Below, in pieces: positions 8,363 through 16,534 of a DNA stretch of 16,534 bases. Each line of letters begins with the position of its first letter. Within the stretch, counting starts at the first letter, position 1. The DNA comes from Chalciporus piperatus (lineage: Eukaryota; Basidiomycota; Agaricomycetes; Boletales; Boletaceae). The position numbers and the translations under genes are program-made. The notes below the pieces were generated by a model, which saw only the letters and a list, made by a program, of their open reading frames with translations, was not told the DNA's origin and did no database searches. The stretch lies in contig JBBPTG010000398.1 of assembly GCA_038093975.1 (NCBI GenBank), positions 1 to 16,534 on the forward strand, written 5' to 3'.

Positions 8363-9555
8363 ATGCGTACAAGGCCCGGCACTCGAGCCGCCCAGACGGC
8401 CACGAAGGGTCTTGGGCAGCACTTTGAAAGCCCCAAGCGTCCTAGGGACAAAAGAAAGACGCAGGGACTTGTTCCCGTCCCCATAATCGATATCAGACGC
8501 CGCCGTCTACTTGCCAGACTCAACGAACTGGACTCCGAACAGCCCCCCGAGATGCAGAACGAAGCAGACAACCTTTGCGACGACATATTGGATGATGATA
8601 TCGAAATCGATGACGGCTCCCATTTTTTCGACCCAACCGACGCTGACTACATCCCCAGTGACTACGAAGACTCGAGCGGGCATTTCATCCCACCCGAAGC
8701 TGATGTCGATCCCCAAGATGTTTCAGGTGCTGACAAGGCATCCAACGTCAGCTAGCGACATATTCTTCCTGATCCCCCCGCCGAACGTTTGTATGCCAGC
8801 TGGAAAACACTTATTCCTACCCTTGTCGAGTTCCATCAGCATTACACATCGAGGACGTTGGGTAAACCATTGCCAATTCCCCCCACATCAATTTCTCTAT
8901 GCAACCAGACATCCTGCTATCCCAAAACCTCGAAAATACTTGGGCTCTTCCTCGACCGTATGTTTCTTGCATTTTCTCTATCACTGCATGACCCGACTAT
9001 CAATAGATTTCGAAACCATTCAAATTACTAGTTGCCAATGCTCCACTGTTCCTCAAGTGCTCGTCCATCACGGACTCTTCCCAACCGCCCCCTCTCAGCC
9101 TCGCATGGCAGTCTCCATTGAGCTCCTATCCTTCTATCGCGCATTATTTGAGCGATCATGTGATGCCGTTAATGCTCTCGCATCGGCATTACACACGCAC
9201 TACATTCAGCGGGGTTTCCGTGTGGTCAACAAGAGTGTGAGTACAGGTCCCTTACATTTCTGCTCAAACTCGAACACGATCTCCAGGGTGAGCCAGTCCA
9301 AGACCCCTTCCGACGCAGTTTGGGATCGGCTGTACAGTGGTTCGACGTGTTGCAGGTCGAGGTGGAACGCCGCATTGAAGCTGCTGTTCAAGCTTGCCAT
9401 GACCGTATCGTTGCCGCAAAGCCCCACCAAAGCCTAACGCCATCCTTTGATCCGCGATATCTCAGTCGACATCCAGTCACGCCGAAGAAAACCCCCAAAA
9501 CATTGTCTGTTACCTCCACCCCTACTACCCTCCTCCCTTTCGCTCCTGACCCAGT

Positions 9556-9969
9556 CACCGGAAAACTGGCCCAAGGATCCTTTGGCTTACGTCGAATGGT
9601 ATAAACTCTCTGCTTCTACAGGCAAGTATCACAACATGTATACAGTCACCAAACCACCAGGCTCCAATTTCTCTTCTTATCAGCACCCCATCGTTCATGG
9701 AGATATAGTTTCCCTTAGAACCATACGACAAAGCTGTCAGTTAATTCCCCTAGTAGCTTCTCAATCCTCAGATTGGGAGTCAACCTGGACTTCCGGTAAT
9801 GTATTGGACAGTTGTACACATTTTATCCTTAATAACTGGTCTAGTAAGTACGCCTATCAAACATTGTACTAGATATATCAGTAGCATTGTGTACTATAGC
9901 AATAAATAGCCCATATAGTGCCATGGCTGCACATATGGCCAACTATGGCATAGGGTATTTTTCCTGATG
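9556..9969 (+). mobile_element. Remnant of a Plavaka-like transposon inside the KDZ gene
   Basis: A plus-strand frame (about 9564 to the stop at 9870-9872) reads NWPKDPLAYVEWYKL, a Gly/Ser-containing middle, then IRQSCQLIP, TSGNVLDSC and NNWSSKYAYQTLY. The spacing of VEWY, SC-LIP, VLD-C and a final N-rich end resembles the C-terminus of fungal Plavaka-type transposases; this is pattern memory, not a search. About 70 bp of AT-rich sequence follow, ending in the 28-bp motif at 9942-9969. KDZ coding sequence resumes directly after. The left boundary is uncertain by some 30 bp. Only the extreme 3' end of the element is present. Confidence 0.5.
9942..9969 (+). repeat. 28-bp terminal motif at the end of the Plavaka-like remnant
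   Basis: ACTATGGCATAGGG...TTTCCTGATG matches the inner ends of both inverted-repeat arms at 24 of 28 positions (more with one gap). It is the last sequence before KDZ coding resumes, so it is probably the transposon's true 3' end. Confidence 0.6.
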
Positions 9970-10705
9970 TACTCCCATGTCTTCCGCGTCAGCTTTGACT
10001 TCGGCGTCACAGCCGATGCTCAAACCTGGGAGTTGCTCTTCTATTCTCGTTCAACGCTGTCCTGCTTGTTTTGGAGGCACCGTTTTTGGTAGATCTACCC
10101 AGGGTCCTCAAGGGGGCGACATCCACGTGGCCACTGATGGAAATTTCCATCATCGCCACCGACGATCTGCCGGAGATAGTCCATCATTCTATGACCCGGC
10201 ATATTGCCTTCCGAAGCAGCAGGTAGACGCAATGGGAACTCATATTGCCAAGCAGAGGAGGAAGCCCCCGAGAGCCCGCCCAATCACCGTTCCTGACGAG
10301 GCCATCGATTCCTGTGAATCTTCTTATGAAGCTGCTGACAGGAAGAAGCAAAAGACGTCCATGGAAAGCTTTGATGATACAGGGGTGATGGCATTGATCT
10401 GTCGCCATGACATTCCCCTGTTCTTGGCCAATATTGACACCCCGGGCGAGCAACAGAAGTATGCGCTGGCACTGATCGCACATCTATTTTCCCTCTTGCC
10501 TCCGCACGCAACGGCTGTCGTGCTCTATGACGTCGGATGTGTATTAGATAGGACACTTTCACTTGTAAGCTGTCATATCACTCTAGATGTCGTGTTCCTA
10601 CTCAAAAATCTGCAGTACACCATTCTTTCCGATAATGTCGTCCATCGCATCAGGTTCGCTACCACGGCCATGCATGCATACGGCCATGAGTGGGCATGTC
10701 AGCTG

Positions 10706-10733
10706 CATCAGGAAAATACCCCTATACCATAGT
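10706..10733 (-). repeat. 28-bp terminal motif at the inner end of the right arm
   Basis: This is the inverted copy of 4557-4584, identical to it, and abuts the truncated KDZ gene. The three bases 10703-10705 complete a Leu codon expected in KDZ proteins, so the real junction may be 10705/10706 and the extra 3-bp match to the left arm accidental. Confidence 0.6.
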
Positions 10734-11053
10734 GAGCCCTTTGTTGAAATTTTATGCCTTATGTATCTTTTTTATGGTTTTTGACCCTTTTCTGCACAAA
10801 TGTCCCAAATGGCCAAAAGCAACAAGTCCCCTTATAAAGGGCGTCATTATTGAACCAATTTTCATCAAAAGGAAGATATAAAGCTAGGCTGGCAGTTCAT
10901 ATAGGTCCTTTGTGTTACTATTGCAAAGCCCTTAGACCCTCACTAGCTTTTCCATTTTATGCCATTGTTCACTCTTTAGTCAGATTTGTTTACAAAGTGA
11001 TAGACATTAAAATGTCAATTTATTTCAATGGCGGCCTCAACAATATATGTACG

Positions 11054-12773
11054 CTACTCTACTTGGCCTTGTGGATTGGCCTTGTCCTCCAGTGCCTGGA
11101 AATCAAATGTGAATGTAGCAGCTTTCGCCTCTTGGAAACTAATCATGATGGACGTCGTCAGTTTGACAATTTTGACAAAGAATATCACTTACCCGGTATG
11201 TTCCTGGATTTTCTTTTGAACCACGTTGGCCAGATAGTTGGGACATTTTGCATTAAACTGTTTCAGCATCTCAAGGTAATACTCGAATCTAATGAAACCA
11301 TTCAGTCAAGCCTGAGAGTGTGTACGTTTATATACCTTGGGCGGAACACAGAATCGTTGAAGTCCATCACAGTGCCATTGCTCAAGCCAGAAAGAACACA
11401 TTCGATCTGATAAACAATGTATTACATCAGTTGTGTGAATGGTAGGATGAGCAACACATACGGCAGTGGTGACCAAGGCCAGTTGAGGGATGGGAGCATT
11501 GAGGTAAGGATTGGTGGACCCGGTGCCTAAAAGCGTACCCTGGCCTCGTTGTCCCCACCACTGAGCCTTGATGAGTTGGGGGAAAATCGGATGGCTCCAT
11601 GGGTCACCTTCACAGGTGCGTTCCTTCACACTTTTTCAGAATGACCAGGTATTGCCGGTAAATGTCACTTACCTTGATATTCAACCCGCCGTGGAACATT
11701 TTCCCTTGGTCGACCAACCATCTGACCGCCAACAACAACTCTTCCCCCTTCAAATCCCCGGGGAGACCATATGCATGAGGAACGGCGAGTCGTGCTTTGG
11801 CAACGAGCTCACCACGGAGCTGGGTAGCTCCTCCCCAAACCTATTTATATGGCGCCATGTAGTTTGTTAGTACAGAATAGACGGTCATATTGATGCTTAC
11901 ATAGTCTATGAGTTGCATCTTCAGTTGTGTGTTGGTCTCCATACCCTTGAAAAAGGTGGAGAGCGTCGAGTCTTTTTTGCTCCCCAGGACCAATGCCTTC
12001 CAACAGATCTCCTCCTTCTGAAAGTTTGACCTTCTGTCCCTTGGATACTGGGACGCCTTTTGATGTGGTATCATTTTTCTTTTCATCGTCTTCTTGCGGC
12101 CCTCGAATAATCTGAGTGAGGTTCAAGTCAGTATGTTTGTGGAGCTAAGAAAAAACAAATACCTCGTCATTCGCCTTCACCGTCGCCTGGGCTGGAGATG
12201 GTGCTTTTGCACCTTCATTGGCATCCCCAGCGTTGACTTGGGCATTGTCCTGTGTATCATGCCCATGTCCATGCTCTCCGGCGTCAGCGTCTTCATCAAC
12301 TTCGCCTTCCTCCGTATCTTTCTCGCCCACCTCCAAATCATCGCCATCACCAAGTAGCGCATCAAGAAGAGAGAGAGAAACCTCTCCCCGGGCCTTTCTG
12401 CGCTGTTTGACACGGGGGGATGATTGTGCGTCCTCACCGTCAGCGTCCTCTTGGCTGGTCTCAGCTTCCTCTTGAGCGAGAAGCCGTGCCACCCTCTTGC
12501 GAGTAGCTGGCCGGCATGGTGAGCATGTATTTGTATCGTACATGGATACTTACCTCGTTTTTCCTCCTCTAGTAATGCAGCTGCTGCTGCCGCTTTCTCT
12601 TTCTGCTCCAGTTTTTTCACAGCCTTGGCCTCTGCGGGACTCAGTGGGCTCGGTGAGTCGCGTCGTTTACCTCTCTGACGTTTAGAAGGCTGCGCAGGAG
12701 GGGGAGGGGAAAGTGAAGGGCTAGCGGGGCGTTTCTTGCCACGGGTCTCTTTTCTAGTCTGAGGGCCTGCCAT
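11054..12773 (-). CDS. DUF6532-like protein, right copy, eight exons
   Basis: Exons in transcription order are 12773-12554, 12506-12163, 12111-11901, 11840-11673, 11623-11462, 11406-11336, 11288-11193 and 11138-11054. The structure and protein are those of the left copy except for His to Arg in exon 1 (base 12661) and Leu to Phe in exon 4 (base 11694: GKMFHGG here, GKMLHGG there); the third difference (12519) lies in intron 1. The exon 3 frame conflict is present here too, so it predates the duplication or is a misjudged splice site. Unlike the left copy, this one keeps native-looking upstream sequence with a TATA-like element about 80 bp before the ATG, so it is the better candidate for the original regulation. 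It converges on the left copy across the 6.1-kb spacer. Confidence 0.65.
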
Positions 12774-12799
12774 GTTGTTGGTAAGTGTATGTTGTAGAG

Positions 12800-13057
12800 G
12801 GGGTTGAAGTGGATTGAAGAGAAAAGAATGAAGGGAACTCTCGCCGTAGTGTTATATTATACATGCAGGGAGGCCTGGACCCAACGGCGATCAGAAGACC
12901 AGTGTAGATCTGGAACCTAAGGGGTATTGAATGGAAAACTATTTCCGGCGTCATCGGAGGTACGCGCGCCTAGCTCACTGAGACAGAAACAAAAAATGAC
13001 ACCAAGTCAACGATTAATCATCAAAGATACAATGGACTAGACTTAAGTACTCTGAGT
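12800..13057. other. Intergenic: promoter of the right DUF6532-like gene and 3' end of the dioxygenase gene
   Basis: Both flanking genes are on the minus strand. The segment holds the TATA-like site and, at 13036-13062, an 8-bp stem (ACTAGACT/AGTCTAGT, 11-nt loop) that overlaps the dioxygenase stop codon. No gene or element end is seen. Confidence 0.5.
12852..12862 (-). promoter_or_regulatory. TATA-like element upstream of the right DUF6532-like gene
   Basis: On the minus strand this reads GTATAATATAA, about 80 bp before the ATG at 12773. It is a plausible core promoter. The left copy has lost this region to the LTR insertion. Confidence 0.4.
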
Positions 13058-15650
13058 CTAGTGGAAAAAGTCGCTGAAGGACCAACCGTTCTTGTTCTCC
13101 TTCCACCGATCAAACGCCCGATCGCTTTGAAACACGAATGATGCCCTAGTGCCCTCGTAGTAGAGATTCAAGTGGGTTGTGCTGTCAGACCGGAAGGCCG
13201 CGAAATCCCCATTTCCCATCTCTACCACCAAACCCGGCTCTTTGAGGGCAAGCCCACCGCCAATGAAATTGCCAATGGCAAGTACCAGGCAAAGGCTCTT
13301 GTCGCCGACGTCGCGGTGGCCTTGCGTGCACACGTTGATATTGAGCACGAATGAAATGAACGGCGAGACCAGACTTCCTGGCTGTCCCGGAAGGGACTCC
13401 ACGATCTCTATCATCGCCTTGTACTCTGCAGGCAGGTTCAAGCGTAACTGTTGGTTTCAGAGTTTTAGTTTATCCTTATCGACGAATGTGACTTACCACG
13501 TCTTCAATCCACACAAATACATCTTTGAAAGCCATGGAGAGATCGTCATAAAGCTGTTTGTTCTGGTCGAAATCCCGGGACATGTAGGGCAGAAACTGCC
13601 ATGTGTTCGTACACGAGACGTCCGTTCGCTCAAGCTCATGAGGGTGGACAGCACTCGGTGTTCCTTCTCCCTAAGCAGCCAAAATCCGTCGTCAAGATCA
13701 ATACTAGTGTCTAGTCACTCACATTGGTCGTGTATCGATTATACCAGGAGAAGTGCAGGCAGTGGAAGGGTGCGCCATCTCTGCTGTTGCGGTGTTGCCA
13801 AAGATTGTCATCGTCCAGACAGGCGGAGAGTTTGGCTGCAAGATTTTCTTTTAGCCGCATGGGCATGGCGTTACAAATGAAAACCATCAGGCTTCCATCA
13901 CCGTTGCGTATGTCAAGTGCTCTGATGTTCAGCGTTAGAGAGTACAGGTGAGTCATATAATTCACTTACCCTTCGAAAGAGGTCGTTGGAATGCAGATGT
14001 ATTCATTGGGCTGCTTCTTATAGCCCTTGGGGTAGAAGTCCTCCAGCTTGGAACGAAGGGGGTTTAACACCTAGCAATCGACTCCCAACTGAGCCTACTT
14101 ACTAGGGTCGCGAGGTGCAGCGGATCCCGGACTGCTGTTCCCTTAGCTGCCGCCTCTCTTTGCATATCTGTCCAGATCGCGTTTCGGGCTCGATGCTTGG
14201 CACTGCATGGATTGAGTCGATTGACGGAGGACTTGGGATCAAATGTAGTCGGCATCTTGATGACCGGAAACTGCAGGTCCGGGAGAGGGGAGGGGCGCAT
14301 CTGAGGAGATCCTGGCGATGAAGGCATCAGTGTTGGTTTCGGCGTTGGCAACGGATGTGTAGAGGAGGAACTGCCAGATTGTAACACTTGGACAGGTGAT
14401 AGACCTTGCAGAACTTCGTGGGATAGTACAAGAACGGCCACATCCACATTGACCTCAGCTGTGCATGCCGCCCAAGCACTCAGCTTGCTGCGCTTCGGTA
14501 ATACAAAAGCTCTATTGAAGTTACCTCGTGAGCCTGCTTCTTATCGTGGACAAATCGATCAACTTACTCCTGCCGCAGACTGTCGAACAGTCTATCTGAT
14601 ACATTCAAATCTCCACTGTCCACCAGACCCAGGTTGTTTAGCTCCAGCATAAGCGGAAGTTCTTTGCGCATTTGGGCGATAGTGGGGATTATGGAAGCGA
14701 TGATGAGCTGTCTTAATGCTAAAACACACCCAGAGTCAGGACATCAATGGCGTTCCACATCCAAGGAGATACTCACCGGGTTTGGCCATGCTAGGTTTTC
14801 TCAACATCTCTCCAGCGGAATATGCAATCTGGTGGGTGGTCTTGGAGACTTCGAAGCGGAGATTTAGGCCAGCGATGAGAACCAGAAGGTAGGTAGTACC
14901 GCCTGCAGCAAGCCGGGTGAATCGCTTGCCGAACGCAATCCACTCCGTGAATGTTCGTGCTGCTGGAGCATATGGTAGGTGGGCAATACGTTGCTCATGC
15001 AACTGGTTGAGCGATGTAGGGCCGGCAGACTCGGAACATATTCTGAAAGGACATGAATCAGTCTGTTGAAAAAAGACTAGAATAGAATAGAATACTTACC
15101 TTTCACAATTGAATGCCAGCTGGATGAGGGACAACATGGCGATGAAAGCAGTCCCAACGTCCTTGCTTCTGAGGGACACACAACGCCAGACTATCATTGC
15201 CAGTGGGTCCGACTCGGAGTCATGATCGGGAGCTTTGCGGATGGCGTGTGTAGCGGCATCACGAATGGACTGGAGCCACGGGCGGGGATTGTAGGTCGCC
15301 GAAGAGAAATGGGATGCAGCGAGCGCAGACAGCAATGAGTTAGCACCAATACAGGATGACTGGCCTACATAGCTCCTGGCCTGCCACTGCGGCTGAACCG
15401 CTATCACCAAACCATTCCGATGGCAAGGAGAACCCCTCTCGCGTTCAGCCTGAGCGTGCTCCGGCTCCGAGTCCCCGTCCGGTTCGCTGTGCTGTGCATT
15501 TTGATCGGGCGTTGTTTCGAATTGGGTGCTGATTTCATTACTGAGCCGCTCCTGAAGCTCAGCCGAAAGTGGAGAGGGAGATAAAGAGCTGAGACCTTCC
15601 AAAAGTACTCTGACCTCGGCAGGATTAAAGTAAAATGCCTGCATGTTCAT
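13058..15650 (-). CDS. Fe(II)/2-oxoglutarate-dependent dioxygenase domain protein, 738 residues, TET/JBP-like candidate
   Basis: Exons in transcription order are 15650-15100, 15042-14777, 14718-14568, 14487-14103, 14070-13970, 13921-13723, 13670-13497 and 13447-13058. All introns are GT-AG (48-80 nt, with one of only 32 nt at 14102-14071) and every junction keeps frame, giving 738 residues with no defect. Residues 1-320 are mostly helical-looking and unrecognised, and about 360-420 form a Pro/Ser-rich linker. The C-terminal domain carries the facial triad His653-x-Asp655 (GHRDVGD) and His701 (TTHLN), with Arg710 (GTRASFVF) to bind 2-oxoglutarate, plus GGGLAL and NGDFAAF. Fe(II)/2OG enzymes hydroxylate or oxidise a substrate; which one is not shown here. 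TET/JBP-type DNA-base oxidases expanded in basidiomycetes alongside KDZ transposons are one possibility; another fungal oxygenase family is equally possible. The start is the first ATG of the open frame. Confidence 0.85.
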
Positions 15651-16327
15651 GCTGTGGAAGTGGAAGAGTTAGCCGAGCTCTAAGCGTGTGCGACCAACTC
15701 GCACGGCTGAACTCACCTGGGTCACCAACTTTTCTCTGGAAGAGCTGGTTAGCCGAGCACACACACGCACACAACTGCAGTGGATGGGGTTGCTGGGCCG
15801 TGCGCTTCTATCGCACACGCTTACCCTACCCGCCCAACCCAAACATCCTCAATGCACATTAGCAAGTCAGTAAGTAATTTGCTGCACTATCATAGGTGGA
15901 CGACGAACCATTTCACAGCTTCATCTCCGCCCAATACCTTTCGGTAACAAGTGAGCTGTCAAGCCGTCAACCGTATGACGCGTCCACATGGGGCTTGTAG
16001 GGTGCTGGTGCCACGTTAAGCCCCGTGAGTATCACCTTTGCTGTTGACTCTTGCCCTTGCACCCACACCGTCATATCGCCTAGCCCACATTCCAACCTTT
16101 TTTTATCATTGCTGTTTGAAAGTAAGCAATTGTGTTCTAGTTGTTGTAGCACTGAACTGATATTTTACCTGTAAGGCACCGATCCCACAGAGATCATCTA
16201 CGGAAAACCGTCCTGTAGCGTCGCTCCCTATCAGGTTCGCTGAGCTCGCTTGTTGGTGCAGCAGTCAGGCAACTCCAATAGACTAGAATTGTGTTCGGAT
16301 ACGGTGGTGGGGCTGTCAACAACCAGG
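15651..16327. other. Divergent intergenic region
   Basis: This region separates the minus-strand dioxygenase gene from a plus-strand gene, so it probably holds both promoters. No TATA box is obvious on the dioxygenase side. The 11-bp word GTTAGCCGAGC occurs twice, at 15668-15678 and 15748-15758, each preceded by a GGAAGAG-type sequence. A CCAAT-like word is at about 16273, some 55 bp before the plus-strand ATG. I see no RNA gene or element. Confidence 0.5.
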
Positions 16328-16534
16328 ATGGAAAATGCCGAAGAGGTGCATCCCTTCAGCAAGATAGAGGCGGATACGCCTACCACTCGCCACACAGTAA
16401 GTTTTTCTTCTCCATTCTGCACCTTGAATTTTCATTGTCCTCCAAGATCCGTTCAATGCAACGCCCTTCAAACATGCCCATCAAACCATTCAAGCACGAC
16501 AAGATTGATCCCATCACCAATGCAGAAGTGAGGG
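16328..16534 (+). CDS. Unrecognised protein, 5' end only
   Basis: A short first exon runs from ATG at 16328 to 16396 (23 codons, MENAEEVHPFSKIEAD...). GTAAGT follows, then a 50-nt intron with a pyrimidine-rich stretch ending CCAAG, and a second exon from 16447 that stays open in phase to the window edge (MPIKPFKHDKIDP...). The precise donor and preserved frame support a real gene, but the AAG acceptor is not strong and no domain is visible. It is divergent from the dioxygenase gene. Confidence 0.45.

Larger units (their letters stand above)
8363..10705 (+). pseudogene. KDZ (Kyakuja-Dileera-Zisupton) transposase gene, broken and 3'-truncated
   Basis: Coding pieces are 8363-8957, 9007-9236, 9287 to about 9555, about 9970-10564 and 10616-10705, separated by short GT-AG introns and one insertion. 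The N-terminus is basic, then acidic. Next come a segment with RLYASW and the cysteine-bearing CQCSTVPQVLV...GLFPTAPSQPRMAVS, as in CxC regions attached to KDZ transposases. The catalytic half holds RCPACFGG, the first acidic site in [11 protein letters not shown], the second in LYDVGC, and [15 protein letters not shown]. Three defects are visible: an in-frame TAG at 8753-8755, a Plavaka-like insertion from about 9556 to 9969, and loss of everything after WACQL, where the right inverted-repeat arm begins. The expected catalytic Glu is lost, so the product cannot be active. In the intact family it would cut and paste a large DNA transposon. The length seen is well short of a full KDZ protein. 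Confidence 0.85.
10703..12799 (-). repeat. Right arm of the 2,097-bp inverted repeat
   Basis: This is the reverse complement of 2491-4587 with the three substitutions listed there and no indels. Its inner end falls inside a KDZ transposase codon series (after WACQ), and its outer end is where the left arm meets the gypsy LTR. Beyond 12799 the sequence continues without a break (…GGGGTTGAAG), showing what the target looked like before the LTR element arrived. Confidence 0.97.

Noticed and set aside
8511..9437. A 308-codon plus-strand open frame
   Set aside because: Only 9007-9236 of it is real coding sequence (a KDZ exon). The rest is out-of-frame reading through neighbouring KDZ exons and introns.
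2491..12799. The whole inverted-repeat block as one large composite transposon with the arms as its terminal inverted repeats
   Set aside because: The arms contain complete genes, the transposon-like 28-bp ends face inward rather than outward, and no target duplication flanks 2491 and 12799; the left edge is explained by an LTR.
15660..15720. A tRNA-like A-box word (TTAGCCGAGC)
   Set aside because: No B box at a proper distance and no cloverleaf could be formed.

Overview
The window looks like a repeat-rich stretch of a mushroom-forming basidiomycete (Agaricomycetes) nuclear genome. The evidence is many very short GT-AG introns (32-80 nt, mostly 47-60), a chromodomain Ty3/gypsy element, a KDZ transposase with its CxC-type N-terminal region, a DUF6532-like gene family, and a large multi-exon Fe(II)/2OG dioxygenase of a kind that is multicopy in these fungi. 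The species cannot be named from the sequence alone.

Layout. 1-2490: the 3' half of a same-strand Ty3/gypsy retrotransposon (RNase H, integrase, GPY/F-like region, chromodomain, polypurine tract, 454-bp 3' LTR), with no disabling mutations. 2491-4587 and 10703-12799: a 2,097-bp, indel-free, near-perfect inverted repeat (three differences seen). Each arm carries one eight-exon DUF6532-like gene, and the two genes converge. Between the arms lies a 6.1-kb graveyard: an anonymous segment with an 18-bp palindrome (4588-5160), a degenerate 640-bp tandem duplication (5161-6335), a RING-H2 gene (6813-8094) split by a 710-bp hAT-type non-autonomous element with an exact 8-bp target duplication, and a KDZ transposase gene (8363-10705). 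The KDZ gene has an in-frame stop, is interrupted by a Plavaka-like transposase remnant, and is cut off where the right arm begins. 13058-15650 (minus strand): an intact, eight-exon, 738-residue Fe(II)/2-oxoglutarate dioxygenase with all expected active-site residues. 15651-16327: a divergent intergenic region, followed by the 5' end of an unrecognised plus-strand gene running off the window.

How the parts relate. This is a nested-insertion locus rather than an operon. Inferred order of events: RING and KDZ genes present; the hAT-type element enters the RING gene and a Plavaka-like element enters the KDZ gene; a DUF6532-bearing segment ending in a 28-bp sequence shared with the Plavaka-like remnant becomes joined to the broken KDZ gene; the DUF6532 segment is duplicated in inverted orientation; and most recently the gypsy element lands 26 bp upstream of the left copy's start codon. 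The right arm preserves the unoccupied version of that last target site. The points that most deserve follow-up are the shared 28-bp terminus, which suggests the DUF6532 gene is transposon-linked, the potential of the inverted arms for spacer inversion or hairpin RNA, and the LTR-for-promoter replacement in one of two otherwise near-identical gene copies.
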